A stretch of 64,000 nucleotides of DNA. Source: Sipunculus nudus (lineage: Eukaryota; Annelida; Sipuncula; Golfingiida; Sipunculidae). Position 1 is the stretch's first letter, and every line of letters starts with the position of its first letter. The stretch is taken from NCBI GenBank assembly GCA_026874595.1, contig CM049310.1:30071558-30135557 (forward strand), read 5' to 3'. Made by a program: the position numbers and the translations under genes. The notes beneath the pieces were generated by a model. That model saw only the letters and a list, made by a program, of their open reading frames with translations, was not told where the DNA came from and ran no database searches. This document shows positions 25,201 through 33,720 of this stretch, one piece after another.

Positions 25201-25764
25201 AGCTAAAGAATCCCCCATATGAAAGAAAAAGATAGCAAAATCAGAAAATAGTCTTACTGTACATGAACACTGCAAATTTAAATGAACTGCAATCCTTACT
25301 TAAGGCCTGTTCTGGAAGATATTTTAATTTAATTTTTAATATAATTTTTCATCTCTATCTGTATATATAAGACAAAGATGCATATTTCCATTTATTTTCT
25401 TAACTGGGCATGCTGGGGTTGGAGCGACCTGCACAGCGTCCCTTACACAATATGCATGCCCAATGGCTTAATGTCACCTTTTTTTGAAAGAACTACTGTC
25501 TCCATACCACTCCCGTCTCATTCTCTTCACAGGCGGGCTGATGTCATGACGACCGGGACTGTAGCGTTCCCTCCGACTGCCTCTCTCGTAGTCTCTTCCG
25601 TACATTTCCCGTCGGCCTTCACGTCGACCCCAGTTCTCTCTACCCCCTCGGTCTTCCCATGACTCTCTTCTGCGTTCATCTCTCCTTTCATAATCGTTCC
25701 TCTCTCTCCTGAATTTATCACGTGCCCTTGAGCGACGGTCGTATTCTTCATCACTGTCACCCAT
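10160..25764 (-). CDS. SRRT: Serrate RNA effector molecule homologue (ARS2), 5' part, 14 coding exons
   Basis: ARS2 is a nuclear cap-binding-complex partner that directs capped transcripts to 3'-end processing, export, miRNA biogenesis or decay (family knowledge). The 14 exons listed separately join in phase into 663 codons with GT-AG borders throughout. In order they show: the [11 protein letters not shown] start and an Arg/Glu-rich region with the KRMRREW nuclear-signal-like stretch (1-95); a Gly-rich linker (96-161); the SERRATE/ARS2 N-terminal domain with [10 protein letters not shown] and [10 protein letters not shown] (about 165-290); an acidic, Lys-rich linker (300-445); and an RRM-like core with [21 protein letters not shown] and [14 protein letters not shown] (about 470-590). 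Vertebrate ARS2 is about 870 residues; the zinc-finger C-terminal quarter is absent here and presumably lies left of position 1. Start codon: ATG at 25764, 24 nt inside its exon. Confidence 0.95.
10360..10830. repeat. ~150-bp tandem repeat with DR1-type TGACCT direct repeats (SRRT intron)
   Basis: Three diverged copies of a unit holding TGACCTCTGACCT, CATTAAATATGCATG and AGGTGAGAAACTCTATTGG. Perfect TGACCT-N1-TGACCT motifs are at 10393-10405 and 10535-10547, and a worn one is near 10680. It ends in ACAGACGGACAGAC near 10820. The same family is at 14505-14765. Confidence 0.8.
11148..11244 (-). CDS. SRRT: SRRT coding exon 13
   Basis: Acceptor GTTAACAG, donor GTGAGT. It encodes [18 protein letters not shown] and YEEEELLG, matching the NPILKNITDYLIEE and EEEELLG run of vertebrate ARS2. 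Confidence 0.93.
11245..12186. other. SRRT intron, no further feature
   Basis: Non-coding. A 162-codon chance open frame on the minus strand (11347-11835) has no start context or recognisable motif. It overlaps a CTGTCTGTCTGTC-type repeat near 11555-11575. Confidence 0.5.
12187..12381 (-). CDS. SRRT: SRRT coding exon 12
   Basis: Acceptor CATTGCAG, donor GTATGT; 195 nt, phase 0. It encodes the [18 protein letters not shown] region, [17 protein letters not shown], and [12 protein letters not shown]. It corresponds to GVNRDLTRRVRNINGIT of the vertebrate protein. Confidence 0.95.
12703..12843 (-). CDS. SRRT: SRRT coding exon 11 (RRM-like domain core)
   Basis: Acceptor TTTTCTAG, donor GTAAGT; 141 nt, phase 0. 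It encodes [19 protein letters not shown] and [20 protein letters not shown], nearly identical to vertebrate ARS2. Confidence 0.96.
12942..13894. mobile_element. Non-autonomous hAT-like MITE, 953 bp, in an SRRT intron
   Basis: Ends AGAACCCCGTTTTTTCC and, on the opposite strand, AGAGCCCCATTTTTTCC, so a 17-bp terminal inverted repeat with 2-3 mismatches. The 8-bp flanks are TATTTATT (12934-12941) and AATTTATT (13895-13902), 7 of 8 identical, as expected for a hAT target duplication. The interior has no transposase. Confidence 0.7.
14226..14377 (-). CDS. SRRT: SRRT coding exon 10 (start of RRM-like domain)
   Basis: Acceptor AATTCCAG, donor GTAAGA. It encodes an acidic [14 protein letters not shown] stretch, then [20 protein letters not shown], equivalent to the LFMRNIAPNISRAE of vertebrate ARS2. 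Confidence 0.93.
14505..14765. repeat. Second block of the DR1 repeat family (SRRT intron)
   Basis: Two copies of the unit found at 10.4 kb, with TGACCTCTGACCT at 14520-14532 and a one-mismatch copy at 14640-14652. A GGTGGTGCCACC palindrome lies at 14620. Confidence 0.75.
14854..14955 (-). CDS. SRRT: SRRT coding exon 9 (Pro-rich linker)
   Basis: Acceptor TGGATCAG, donor GTGTGT. It encodes [18 protein letters not shown] and [11 protein letters not shown]. It is a phase-consistent bridge between two well-supported exons; the linker itself is poorly conserved. Confidence 0.78.
14956..15726. other. SRRT intron, no further feature
   Basis: Non-coding, AT-rich, no clear repeat structure or transposon ends seen. 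Confidence 0.45.
15727..15844 (-). CDS. SRRT: SRRT coding exon 8 (Lys run and Ser/Glu repeats)
   Basis: Acceptor TTCTGTAG. The donor is taken as GTGGGG because only that end leaves phase 1 and fits the next exon. It encodes [18 protein letters not shown], then [10 protein letters not shown], matching the SESESES region of vertebrate ARS2. Confidence 0.85.
16000..16900. repeat. ~185-bp diverged tandem repeat (SRRT intron)
   Basis: Three copies of 'aaatatggaaatatt..aaggtca..ctcataggaaaggtcatgacc' followed by ATAACCCATATCTATG lie near 16215, 16400 and 16730. An AGGTGGCGCCAC palindrome is at 16613-16624. Confidence 0.7.
17123..17212 (-). CDS. SRRT: SRRT coding exon 7
   Basis: Acceptor TCTTACAG, donor GTGAGT; 90 nt, phase 0 at both ends, so it could be skipped without a frameshift. 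It encodes [20 protein letters not shown] and TPKDTDE. Confidence 0.8.
17495..17514 (+). repeat. Poly(C) tract, 20 C
   Basis: Run of 20 C in an SRRT intron, so poly(G) on the gene's sense strand. Confidence 0.95.
18119..18185 (-). CDS. SRRT: SRRT coding exon 6 (charged linker)
   Basis: Acceptor AGTTTCAG, donor GTATGA. It encodes the short acidic/Lys stretch [19 protein letters not shown], as expected for the low-complexity ARS2 linker. Phase fits both neighbours. Confidence 0.85.
18400..18900. repeat. Dispersed repeat with palindrome and (GGAC)n tail (SRRT intron)
   Basis: Two related segments containing TAGGTCA and AAATAAAATTC lie near 18435 and 18690, with GATGGCGCCACC at 18553. A (GGAC)n tract at 18825-18845 is followed by GGGCTGAGGGCTAAAAAG, a variant of the stem-loop tail seen at 8.9 kb. 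Confidence 0.65.
19441..19564 (-). CDS. SRRT: SRRT coding exon 5
   Basis: Acceptor AATTGTAG, donor GTAGGT. It encodes [17 protein letters not shown] and then a polar stretch; ILMEGGTE matches the conserved KMEGGTE of vertebrate ARS2. Confidence 0.9.
19683..19700 (+). repeat. Poly(G) tract, 18 G
   Basis: Run of 18 G between SRRT coding exons 4 and 5. Confidence 0.95.
19820..19989 (-). CDS. SRRT: SRRT coding exon 4
   Basis: Acceptor CCGGTCAG, donor GTTTGT. It encodes [28 protein letters not shown] and EIVRLLDA, the helical remainder of the N-terminal domain. It leaves in phase 1. Confidence 0.93.
19990..22077. other. SRRT intron, left part
   Basis: Non-coding AT-rich sequence without recognisable exons or element ends. 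A 125-codon minus-strand open frame at 20408-20785 shows no known motif and is probably chance. Confidence 0.45.
22078..23144. mobile_element. pogo/Tigger-like non-autonomous transposon, 1067 bp
   Basis: TA dinucleotides flank both ends (22076-22077, 23145-23146). The left end CAGACGACGCCACTTATTTG (then CAAG) pairs with the opposite-strand right end CAGACAAAGCCGCTTAATTG (then CAAG), 20 of 24 identical. Subterminal copies of TTAA-TGCAAG/CTTGCA motifs occur at both sides. No intact transposase was seen; a short ATGAGTGGCGAGCAAAAC start at 22739 stops after ten codons. The TA target and CAG ends fit the Tc1/mariner-pogo group. Confidence 0.72.
23809..23982 (-). CDS. SRRT: SRRT coding exon 3 (start of SERRATE/ARS2 N-terminal domain)
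   Basis: Acceptor TTCCACAG, donor GTAAAG. It encodes [31 protein letters not shown] and [10 protein letters not shown], strongly conserved family landmarks. Confidence 0.93.
24551..24748 (-). CDS. SRRT: SRRT coding exon 2 (Gly-rich linker)
   Basis: Acceptor TTTTTTAG, donor GTAAGT; enters and leaves in phase 2. It encodes [18 protein letters not shown], then [15 protein letters not shown] and MPPPQQP low-complexity sequence, matching the Gly-rich stretch after the ARS2 N-terminus. Confidence 0.88.
24780..25470. other. SRRT intron, no further feature
   Basis: AT-rich intronic sequence without recognisable repeats or exons. Confidence 0.4.
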
Positions 25765-25788
25765 TTTTGTTTAGTGTGTTCGCTTCAC
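25478..25788 (-). CDS. SRRT: SRRT first coding exon (start codon at 25764)
   Basis: Acceptor TTTTGCAG ends at 25789 and donor GTGACA begins at 25477. The 24 nt before ATG are 5' UTR. It encodes residues 1-95 plus two bases (AG) of the next codon: [18 protein letters not shown], then Arg/Glu-rich repeats, [18 protein letters not shown] and SSSFKK. This is the hallmark ARS2 amino terminus. Confidence 0.93.
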
Positions 25789-26190
25789 CTGCAAAACATA
25801 ACAGGAATGTCTCATAACTAAACCTAAACTCCAGATTCACATTCTGACGGAACACTATCCAAAATCATCAAACATTAAACGGTATGCCAATATGGTACAT
25901 TGTGTATTCTGCTGCGTCTAAAACATACACCAGGATCTTCTCCTCTAACACACATAAATTTCAGGGCTGCCTAGTGGGACAAATGTTCATACAGATAATA
26001 GGCCAAACTTAAGCAATCCATTACTGATGACATATCTATCTCTGTAAGACATGAGAATATGAAAAATATACTTAAATTAAGCAACTGGTGAGAAAAATTT
26101 GTGGATTTTTGTAAGCAGAGAGTTTATCTATAAGATCCACACATTATCAATCATAATGATAATGGAACAAAAAAGTTGGTTTTTTTTGGC

Positions 26191-26210
26191 GGGGGGGGGG
26201 GGGGGGGGGG
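26191..26210 (+). repeat. Poly(G) tract, 20 G
   Basis: Run of 20 G in the first SRRT intron. Confidence 0.95.
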
Positions 26211-27485
26211 ACTGAGCTATGATACATCATTCATATGGTATGTTTGTAAGATTTGCAATTCCTCAGATTCAATATTCGCCCCAACACATCCATTAACTTT
26301 TATGTGTGCATAATAAATTCTCCCAGTAAGATATTGGCAGTGATATTGTAATGTTCTGACTTTTTTGCAATGGTTGCCAATATTTTATTTAGTTCAGAGT
26401 AAAATAATCAGACCCCAACCTTTGTCAGGAGCAAATAAAATCTGTTTTGTATATTGTTAAGCAGACAGGACATGAATTTCTTAAATGGCCATTTAAAATG
26501 AGTGACTATTATGGCTTAAGCTGCATGAATCAATATACCTCATCCAATTTATGTAGAGGCTGATAAGCCAACAGAAAAAAAAAACAGTAAATTTTCAGCT
26601 TGAAATCAAACTGCACGGTCTGTGATGTCCAAGAGCAAAAATACTAATTTCAAACATCACAGCATTAAACAAATTAACCTAGATTTTACACAGAAATACC
26701 AAATGTTCAGCATTCCATATATATTCAACTGCAACACAAGTCAACTGCAACACAAGTCAGTTTTCAATATGAACACCCTTAATCCTATTATTTGCCAATT
26801 TGTAAATAAACAAACAAAAAGTGGCCTTTAGCCAATTTGGTTTCCAAGCAAATAAAGACCAGCTTAGAAATGGATTACAGAATAAGAAAATTTGCTGACA
26901 TGGGCACTCAAAGAGTTTCATGAAATTAATGTAATTTTACCTGCCAGCAGTTAGACATGCATGACCAGGGTGTTCTACTAGGAAATGAGGGGTAACCATT
27001 GAGATGCACTGTGGTCCATCAAAACTTGTATAGCATGAGAAAACAACCCCCTCTCCCCTTTCCAACTTAAAAGAAAAACTTAACACTCAGGAATAAAATA
27101 AATTCAGACAGATTGGATTTCAATTATTAACACTTGTAATTTATTAATTATATTTCTGGATCAAATATTTGATTTCTAAAGTTATTTCAACTGCAAACAT
27201 TAGATGTAATTTTAGCTTTTTTTATTGCAAAAAAATTTAATACAAACAATCAAACAGTATCAGTAAAAATTTTCAAGATCAGATTTCAAAATAATTAAAC
27301 ACCCAAAACCTCAGTATACAATATTATTCATGCTAAATTTAATCAATTCTGGTTTGATTTTATAAAGTTGTTAATATGCATTTTAGAGTTTTTTTTTTTT
27401 ACTTTATTTTACGATCTGTTACGCATTATTTCTTCAATATTATTCAATATTAAATGAGAAATGTATACTTCTTACAAAAATAAGG

Positions 27486-27522
<37 letters not shown>

Positions 27523-27784
27523 TATTTATTTAGAGTTTGTAACCAATATATTGGATATGGAATGGTATAAAATGCTCAAATATAGCTTTCTTGGCAATGT
27601 CACAACGTCATGAAAAACGTTATGGCAGAAGATCAAATTAAACTATAGGAGCCTGAACGAACCTTAAGTACCACCACCTTTCACTTTTCTGATGGTATAC
27701 ATCTCCTCTTCATTACAGAATATTACTTTTGACAGGCCTTGTTTAGGAGTTAAAAGATTATAAAATTGGCTTTTGAAAAAACTT
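26211..27784. other. First SRRT intron, AT-rich part with a (TA)n tract
   Basis: No gene seen. A (TA)n microsatellite lies at about 27489-27518. The rest is AT-rich and featureless. Confidence 0.45.
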
Positions 27785-30357
27785 AGTGGCAGATCCAGAA
27801 ATTTGGGAAAGGGGGGGGGGGCCTAATACTGGGTTAACACTAAATGGATTTGAAATTCTTAAAATGTGCACATTCTTTTGGGAAAATTTCATATAAATAA
27901 TATAAATATGCCTGTAGTATAGCAATACTGTAATATTATATTGCCCTATCTACAAATAATACGTTATATAATCAGCCTTTTCAAAAATATTAAATTTATA
28001 TATTATCTAAGAATGTTTTTCTTAAATTATAGCTATATGGGGAGAGTATCTAGGGGGTGTCCCCTTCCATACTGGGAAATTTTTAAATATGCAGAGTAAA
28101 GGGGACATTTTGAGGCAAATAGGAAGGCCATTGCTTCCCTCAGACAAGTGCGACTTTAGGGTTCCTAGTTGTTATGACCCAGCAGTGGGTAATAAAGGAA
28201 AGACCCTCTCCCCAAGTATAGAAATATCTCAAGGTTGCTATCCAAATGGATCAAATCACAGAGCTATTAATAAATATCCCAAACTTGTGAATTAGAAAGT
28301 TATAATCATCAGTTATACACTGATTATTACAGGGGTATTAATAACTGAAAATTCATATAGAATAAATGGTAACATTTTTGTGGATGATGATATGACAGCT
28401 GAACCAGGCCGTTCAACTTTTTACTGAAACTGACCTCTTTTACCGGAACTGAAAGGAACTGACCGGAACTGACTTTAAAATATATTAAATTACTTTAAAT
28501 TTACATTTTCTATTTCAATATTCTCAGACAATGTGAAAAATGGTAATACAGTAAAAACACAACGTAATAAACACGATAAAATACAAGGTTTTGTGAAACG
28601 ATCATAACATAAAAGTACCTCATTTTCCATTAATAATGTTCATTGTGAATATTTGTTCAGTTTTATAACATATTTCAATTTTTTATGTAAAGGGGACAAT
28701 TTCATGCAATTTTCAATTTGATTTACATTTGGACAAGTATAATTTTCTCATATATATATAGCAGCATACCCACAGGACTATTTTTTAGTATTTGTAGATT
28801 CCTGATGGTCCAGGTATTAAAATTAAGGCTGTTGCTACAGGTCCGGAACCGGACACCGATCATACATGCTTAAGTTCCGGCACTTCCTATGAGCATGCGC
28901 GCTGACACTGCTGGACACATTTATTGGAGCTACTTCTCCGGCACTGACTGACGGACATACCAGAACATTTGCTATTGAAGTAATAAATATAAATTTCATT
29001 TATTTCATTTAATTTTAATTGTAGCACTTTTTTAGTATGTTTTGAGAGAATACTCGTAGACCCGGAGATCCGCAAAATAACCAAAGAATTTTCATAAAAT
29101 GTGACAAAAGCGAACAGCTTAATTTTAAATTGACCATGACCTAAGCAAGTTTAAATATATATATATATACCAGAACTCACAATTTAATGTTGAAACAAAA
29201 TACCTATGCATGTAGGCCCATATGAAAACTTAAAAGTTTTTCCATAATTTGCACAGAGTATTACTCATAATGCTGATGTACTTGTATGTATTTACTTATA
29301 GCTCCTCACTTATTGGCGTATAAGTGCAAATCGGAAATAGTCCGGACCTTTAGCTCTAGGTCAATGGGCCCGGGTCCGGAGCTCTAGACACTTAGTAAAA
29401 AAATGCAAAAAAAAAGATGTTGAAAAGAAAACTTCTCCTTTGTGTTCATATAATTATTTCTAATTTTAATTTCAAATATGGTACATGTGCAACACATAAG
29501 AGATAAATAAATATAACAGTCCAAGGTGATAAGGACAGAAATGTCCAAGGCATTCCATGCATTTGTCATGAATAATAAGCTGTTTTAATGAATTCTTACT
29601 CAACATGACTGACTGTATAGTGGAATTTCACATTTGTTTTTCAAATGGTACAAATTGTAATCATAAAACCCAGCAACTTGATGCTTAACATCGATAGGTC
29701 CAGATGAAATAGATTTTAAAACAGGAGTCATGATTTATTGGTCAGTCTTTGTAATAACCTGGATACTGTGTAACTGCAAATATTGCGGTGTAGGCTATGT
29801 ATCTGTTTCCATGGATATCTGCGGAAGGGAGAGAGCACAAGAGCTCAGGGTTGATACTGTAGATCAGTAAATTGTCATGGTCCATATCTTAAGTTTACTT
29901 GCCTCATGAGGCATTTGTTGTTGACAAAGACATGTAATTTATAATAACATTATACATGGATTTATAGAATATTGGGAAGTATTATAAAAGTGTTCATCTT
30001 TTGCTTGTTTTTTTTTTTATTATTTTGATACTGGTATTTCCATGCTGACTGATCTGCTGTTTTGCAGTTTTACTGTTAAACACAATTTAGGGTTAAGTAA
30101 AATAAGATCAAATGTGTGTTATTCAAGTCAGTTCCAGTACCATTTTAAGTAGATACACGTTGGATAATGGTAGTCACACTTGGTTATAACTCATCAAGTT
30201 ATGTTATTATGAAATATGTTTTAAAATAACTTAACAAGTGCTTTATTTTCTTTTAAGTTCTGATAAAATGCAGTCAGTTTTGGTCAGTTTCGGTCAGTTC
30301 CTGTAAAAAGTCGAGCCCGAACCGGGCGAAGGGGCAGGCACCTTTGGATCCGCCACT
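27785..30357. mobile_element. Outer inverted-repeat element (AGTGGCRGATCCA ends), interrupted by another
   Basis: AGTGGCAGATCCAGAAATTT at 27785 faces TGGATCCGCCACT at 30345-30357 in the opposite orientation. Both sides then carry G/C-rich text (G11 at 27811 on the left). The 2.6-kb interval is best explained as a small element split by the insertion at 28409-30318. No clear target duplication was found, so the pairing is tentative. Confidence 0.45.
28409..30318. mobile_element. Non-autonomous hAT-like transposon, ~1.9 kb, with GGAACTGACC subterminal repeats
   Basis: Left end CCGTTCAACTTTTTAC and opposite-strand right end GGGCTCGACTTTTTAC align without gaps. Each continues into repeated GAACTGACC/AAACTGACC units (28424-28472 and 30270-30300). 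The flanking octamers GAACCAGG (28401-28408) and GAACCGGG (30319-30326) match at 7 of 8. Inside, two inverted GC-rich patches (CAGGTCCGGAACCGG near 28838 and CCCGGGTCCGGAGCTC near 29370) suggest a further nested insertion. Confidence 0.62.
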
Positions 30358-30902
30358 GAAACTACACATTAAAATACACAACCACTATATCATGGCCGTT
30401 CCCTTAGCAATCGTACCAATTTTCTTAGTAGAACTTTTCACGAAATTACTTATTGAAGTTATTCGATTCCTCACATTACCAGTGATGACCAAAATTTGCC
30501 GGATGCCGAGCAATGCAACCTGAAACCGGGCGGACATGACATTGACACAACGGAAACTACAAACATCCGAAATAAATACTGGATTGCAACAACTCTATTA
30601 ATTTATACGTATAAATTAAATGAATCGCCGACCGCAACTCATCAAGATTGTCATTTTTATTGGGACAGGAATAAACAGTGTAGGGACTGCAGTGGAATTT
30701 TCCTGAACAATGGCAGAACCCCGGCATTTTCAGTTCAGTGGCACACGATTTATCATGATACCACTGATGGAGGGGGTTTATTTCTGAGACGAACATGAGC
30801 TCGTGACTTTTCATGAATCCCGTCTTCATTATCCTGAGTTTTACAACAAGGTCCACTTCATTCCTATTCCGATCTTCTGATTTTTCTTTCTGATATGCTC
30901 AC
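30358..30902. other. Start of the first SRRT intron
   Basis: Directly downstream of the inferred first-exon donor on the minus strand. A 100-codon plus-strand open frame at 30496-30798 has no recognisable motif. No other feature. Confidence 0.4.
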
Positions 30903-31010
30903 CTTCGTAAATTTTAGTCAAGCCGCCATGCACATCCCACAATGCATTGTGCCTCTCAAAGCTCACAAAGCCGCCAGGTGTCGCTGTTGTATACTGCCCG
31001 GCGGTTTCCG
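30903..31010 (-). other. SRRT: Probable non-coding first exon and promoter region of SRRT
   Basis: On the minus strand ACGAAG is followed by a strong donor GTGAGC (exon edge 30903), and the coding exon at 25788 has a matching acceptor with untranslated bases before ATG. Upstream text is less AT-rich than its surroundings and contains CAATGCATTGTGGGATG, a typical TATA-less housekeeping promoter look. The right limit is arbitrary because the transcription start cannot be read off. The link to SRRT is inferred from orientation and the absence of another gene between. Confidence 0.55.
30918..30929 (-). promoter_or_regulatory. Minimal upstream ORF (ATG GCG GCT TGA) in the inferred SRRT leader
   Basis: A three-codon upstream reading frame, Met-Ala-Ala-stop, lies 15 nt before the first-exon donor. 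If the leader is as inferred, scanning ribosomes would meet it before the main start and it could damp or regulate translation. Confidence 0.45.
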
Positions 31011-31047
31011 ACTTCTGAGCAAACTATTGTGTGCATGTGTGTGGGTT

Positions 31048-31069
31048 GGGGGGGGGGGGGGGGGGGGGG
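31048..31069 (+). repeat. Poly(G) tract, 22 G
   Basis: Run of 22 G just upstream of the inferred SRRT first exon, after a GTGTGTGTGG stretch. Confidence 0.95.
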
Positions 31070-31220
31070 CTTATGGTTTATAAATTAGGAGCATAGTTTA
31101 AAGATCTTAATGACTTTTTGTCAGACTTAACATCTAAGGGCCATATATTGCTGGACAACAACATAAATCACTGGCCCTTCACAGCAGAAATATACCCGGT
31201 ATTCAAGTTAACTGTGTTAA

Positions 31221-31650
31221 AGGGACCCAATCACCTGAAAAGCATGTTGAATATAAACACCAAAAAAAATAGCTTCTTTCCTTTAAAATAAATTGGTACC
31301 TGCAAACATATTGCCCTGAAATTGTTTGCTTACTCCTGTAAACAATTGTTAAAAACAGTGTCACAGGTGTCAACATAAACGCAGCGGATGGAATTCTGTG
31401 CATCGCAGGACCACAACACCCGCCAGTCATGCGATGCCCGGGCTGACTTGATCCCTAAAACGTAATACATGGTCCCGCTGGCTGAAACATCGGTGTTGGG
31501 GCTCACAATTGGACCTCCGTCCATACAACCTTGCTATGGTACGTATAAACAGACTATACCGTGGACCGTGTTTTCAAACACCCAGGGCCATAACAAGGTA
31601 AATGCGAGGTACTGGGAATATTCCAAAATATTGCTCCTGATTATGTCCCT
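31221..31650. mobile_element. TTAA-flanked MITE (piggyBac-like), 430 bp
   Basis: TTAA lies at both borders (31217-31220 and 31651-31654). The ends AGGGACCCAATCA and, on the opposite strand, AGGGACATAATCA are inverted repeats with two mismatches. TTAA targets plus short termini are the signature of piggyBac-group non-autonomous elements. No coding capacity. Confidence 0.7.
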
Positions 31651-31654
31651 TTAA

Positions 31655-31788
31655 CTGAGACTGAACTATTCCCCTAAAAATATTTTGCACGGGCAATAAA
31701 TACAGGCCATAGCTAGGATAGCAGAAAATATGCCCAATATATGTCGGCAAAGTTTCATCCGACAGGGATTTCTGCAAGTGCGGGTGTA

Positions 31789-31828
<40 letters not shown>

Positions 31829-32312
31829 GTATTATATATAGTTTGTTTGATTTTATATTATTGTAATACATTACTGTTTTGTGGGTTCAGCTTACCAGCC
31901 GGCTCACTCTTAAGGTACAAACTTCATAAAATGATCATTTATGTGTATTTAGTTCGTTTAAATAAGCTGGATAAAGCATGGGTTAATGGGTTCGTTGAGG
32001 CTGTCGTGGTCCAGGTGGCTAAATTGTGTTGGATTGGTGGGGATTTGTAGGATTACTTGATGTTACATAGCAGGTGTTTGGCCCTGTGTTTACATGTGGT
32101 GTTCAGTTCGCTTCTATTATTTTATGTGCTCTGTTCTGCATGGTCTGCATATGATGAAATATTTTTCCGTATTGCATTAATTACATTTCTTTATTTTGGT
32201 AATGTAGGCCTTTCGTTTCGCTAGTATTTTCTAATTGATGGCATATTTTGCTTTTTCTTTTTTTCTAAGGTCCATATGTACTGGCTTAACGAGGTGTTGT
32301 TTTTTTTTGTAT
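31655..32312. other. Non-coding stretch with a (TA)n tract
   Basis: (TA)n microsatellite at about 31793-31826. No exon or element recognised. Confidence 0.45.
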
Positions 32313-32393
32313 TTCTCGTTTTTAAAGCTGTTGGTATGTCCGTAATATCAAATCACGATATTTCGGACATACCAGCAGCTTTAAAAACGAGAA
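32313..32393. repeat. Near-perfect 81-nt hairpin
   Basis: Arms 32313-32342 and 32364-32393 pair over 30 bp with a single T/C difference, which is G-U compatible in RNA. Pairing extends inward through TAATATC/GATATTT to leave a loop of about seven bases (AAATCAC). It could be a pre-miRNA-like hairpin or a small foldback element. Confidence 0.7.
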
Positions 32394-32399
32394 GCAAAC

Positions 32400-33540
32400 C
32401 ACGATACTAGTATTTCATACCAGTTTGTACCTGAGGAGTGAATATGTTAAGTATGGGATTAAAGGGGGTGGTTTTGTCTACTTTTATGGGGGGGGGGGGT
32501 AACTAGTTTTTATTGTTCATATACTTTTTCTTTCATCCTTTTTGTCTTCTCTTCATATACATTCTGTTTTCACCTTTTTACTTCATCCACACTTCATTCA
32601 TATAAAATACAATAGAAACAATATGCAAAGTTCAAAAGATCAATCCAACTACAAAATAATTTACTGCAATAATAAATCAGTCAAATTTTCAAATATGAAA
32701 TATTCAATATATTTGCGGTTTTATATATACATAATGTACAATTATTTACATCCTATCTACATGTTTAAATATTACTTTATTATGCACAGAAATATATACA
32801 TCTTTTATCAAATAAAATACATTATTTACATATACATAACAAATATATCACCAAATTATCTGTACCAATCATCCCCTACATAATGAATAATCAAAATCTA
32901 AAAACGTAACTTCTTTTCCCAGTTGCCCCCTCCCTAACTAGATGTGTAAAAAAAAGTCCCGTGTGGTTGTGTAATGCTCGCAAAACATGCAGACAAAACC
33001 TGATACATAGAAACAGAAAACAAAGTCCCCCCCCCCCCCCACTAAACTGAATAGACATGATGTTGATGTAAATTAAAACTTCTCATGTTATTAACTGTAA
33101 AAGAAGAAGGCCCCAAATCTAAGCAAAAGCTGTTTTCCCGGAATTCTTGCTCTTCCATAACGTGATGTCGGAGTAGCTGTTGATGTAGCCATTGATCTAG
33201 AAAAAAGCAAATCAATTTAAGAACATCCCCCAAAAACAAGTAAATGAAAATTAAATTCTAACACAATTTAACCATGTCCTCTAACTTAAAAATTTTAATA
33301 CCAATCCTTTCTCTTGCAACAACTCTACGAAAACCAAAAACAGTTTAAATGAAGTGGAATAATTTACACGTAATTTCTCCGTGTCGGCTCCTAAAACTAA
33401 CAAATAAGAGGATCAAAGAGCCGTTAATTAGTTATATAATTTGCCGCGAGGTGGCAGGTCCTGCAATAAGCGTTGCAATACAATTAGAGAACGTTTTATT
33501 TCTCTGTCAGAGGTAACAATTTAGTCATAACCATTTCATC
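32400..33540. other. AT-rich non-coding stretch with two homopolymer tracts
   Basis: Contains G12 at 32488-32499 and C14 at 33027-33040. A 113-codon open frame at 32542-32883 is a run of Ile/Tyr/Asn from AT-rich DNA, without motifs. Confidence 0.45.
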
Positions 33541-33720
33541 GACTTGGCCAGTCTAGGTTTTTCCAGGGGGTTGGGTTTTCCTGGAGTGCTAGATTTTCTC
33601 GGAGGGCTGGGTTTTCACGGAGGGCTGGGTTTTATCAGGGGGCTGGGTTTTCGCACAGAGCATTCTGGAATATTCCGGAAGGCTGGGTTTTTCTGGGTTT
33701 TCCTGGAGGGTTGTTTTTTC
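33541..33720 (+). repeat. Short GGGCTGGGTTTTC repeats (NF-kB-like half matches)
   Basis: Six to seven irregular ~20-bp units with core GG(G/C)TGGGTTTTC(C/A) precede the TATA box at 33736. GGGTTTTCC is close to the GGGRNWYYCC NF-kB consensus but lacks one base, so binding is speculative. Confidence 0.6.

Noticed and set aside
25378-25662. Plus-strand frame opposite the first SRRT coding exon, and similar ones opposite the TLR gene and the Gly-rich exon
   Set aside because: Mirror images of strongly supported exons on the other strand.
30496-30798. 100-codon plus-strand frame near the SRRT first exon
   Set aside because: No motif, no promoter or splice context, and it is overlapped by an equally long frame on the other strand.
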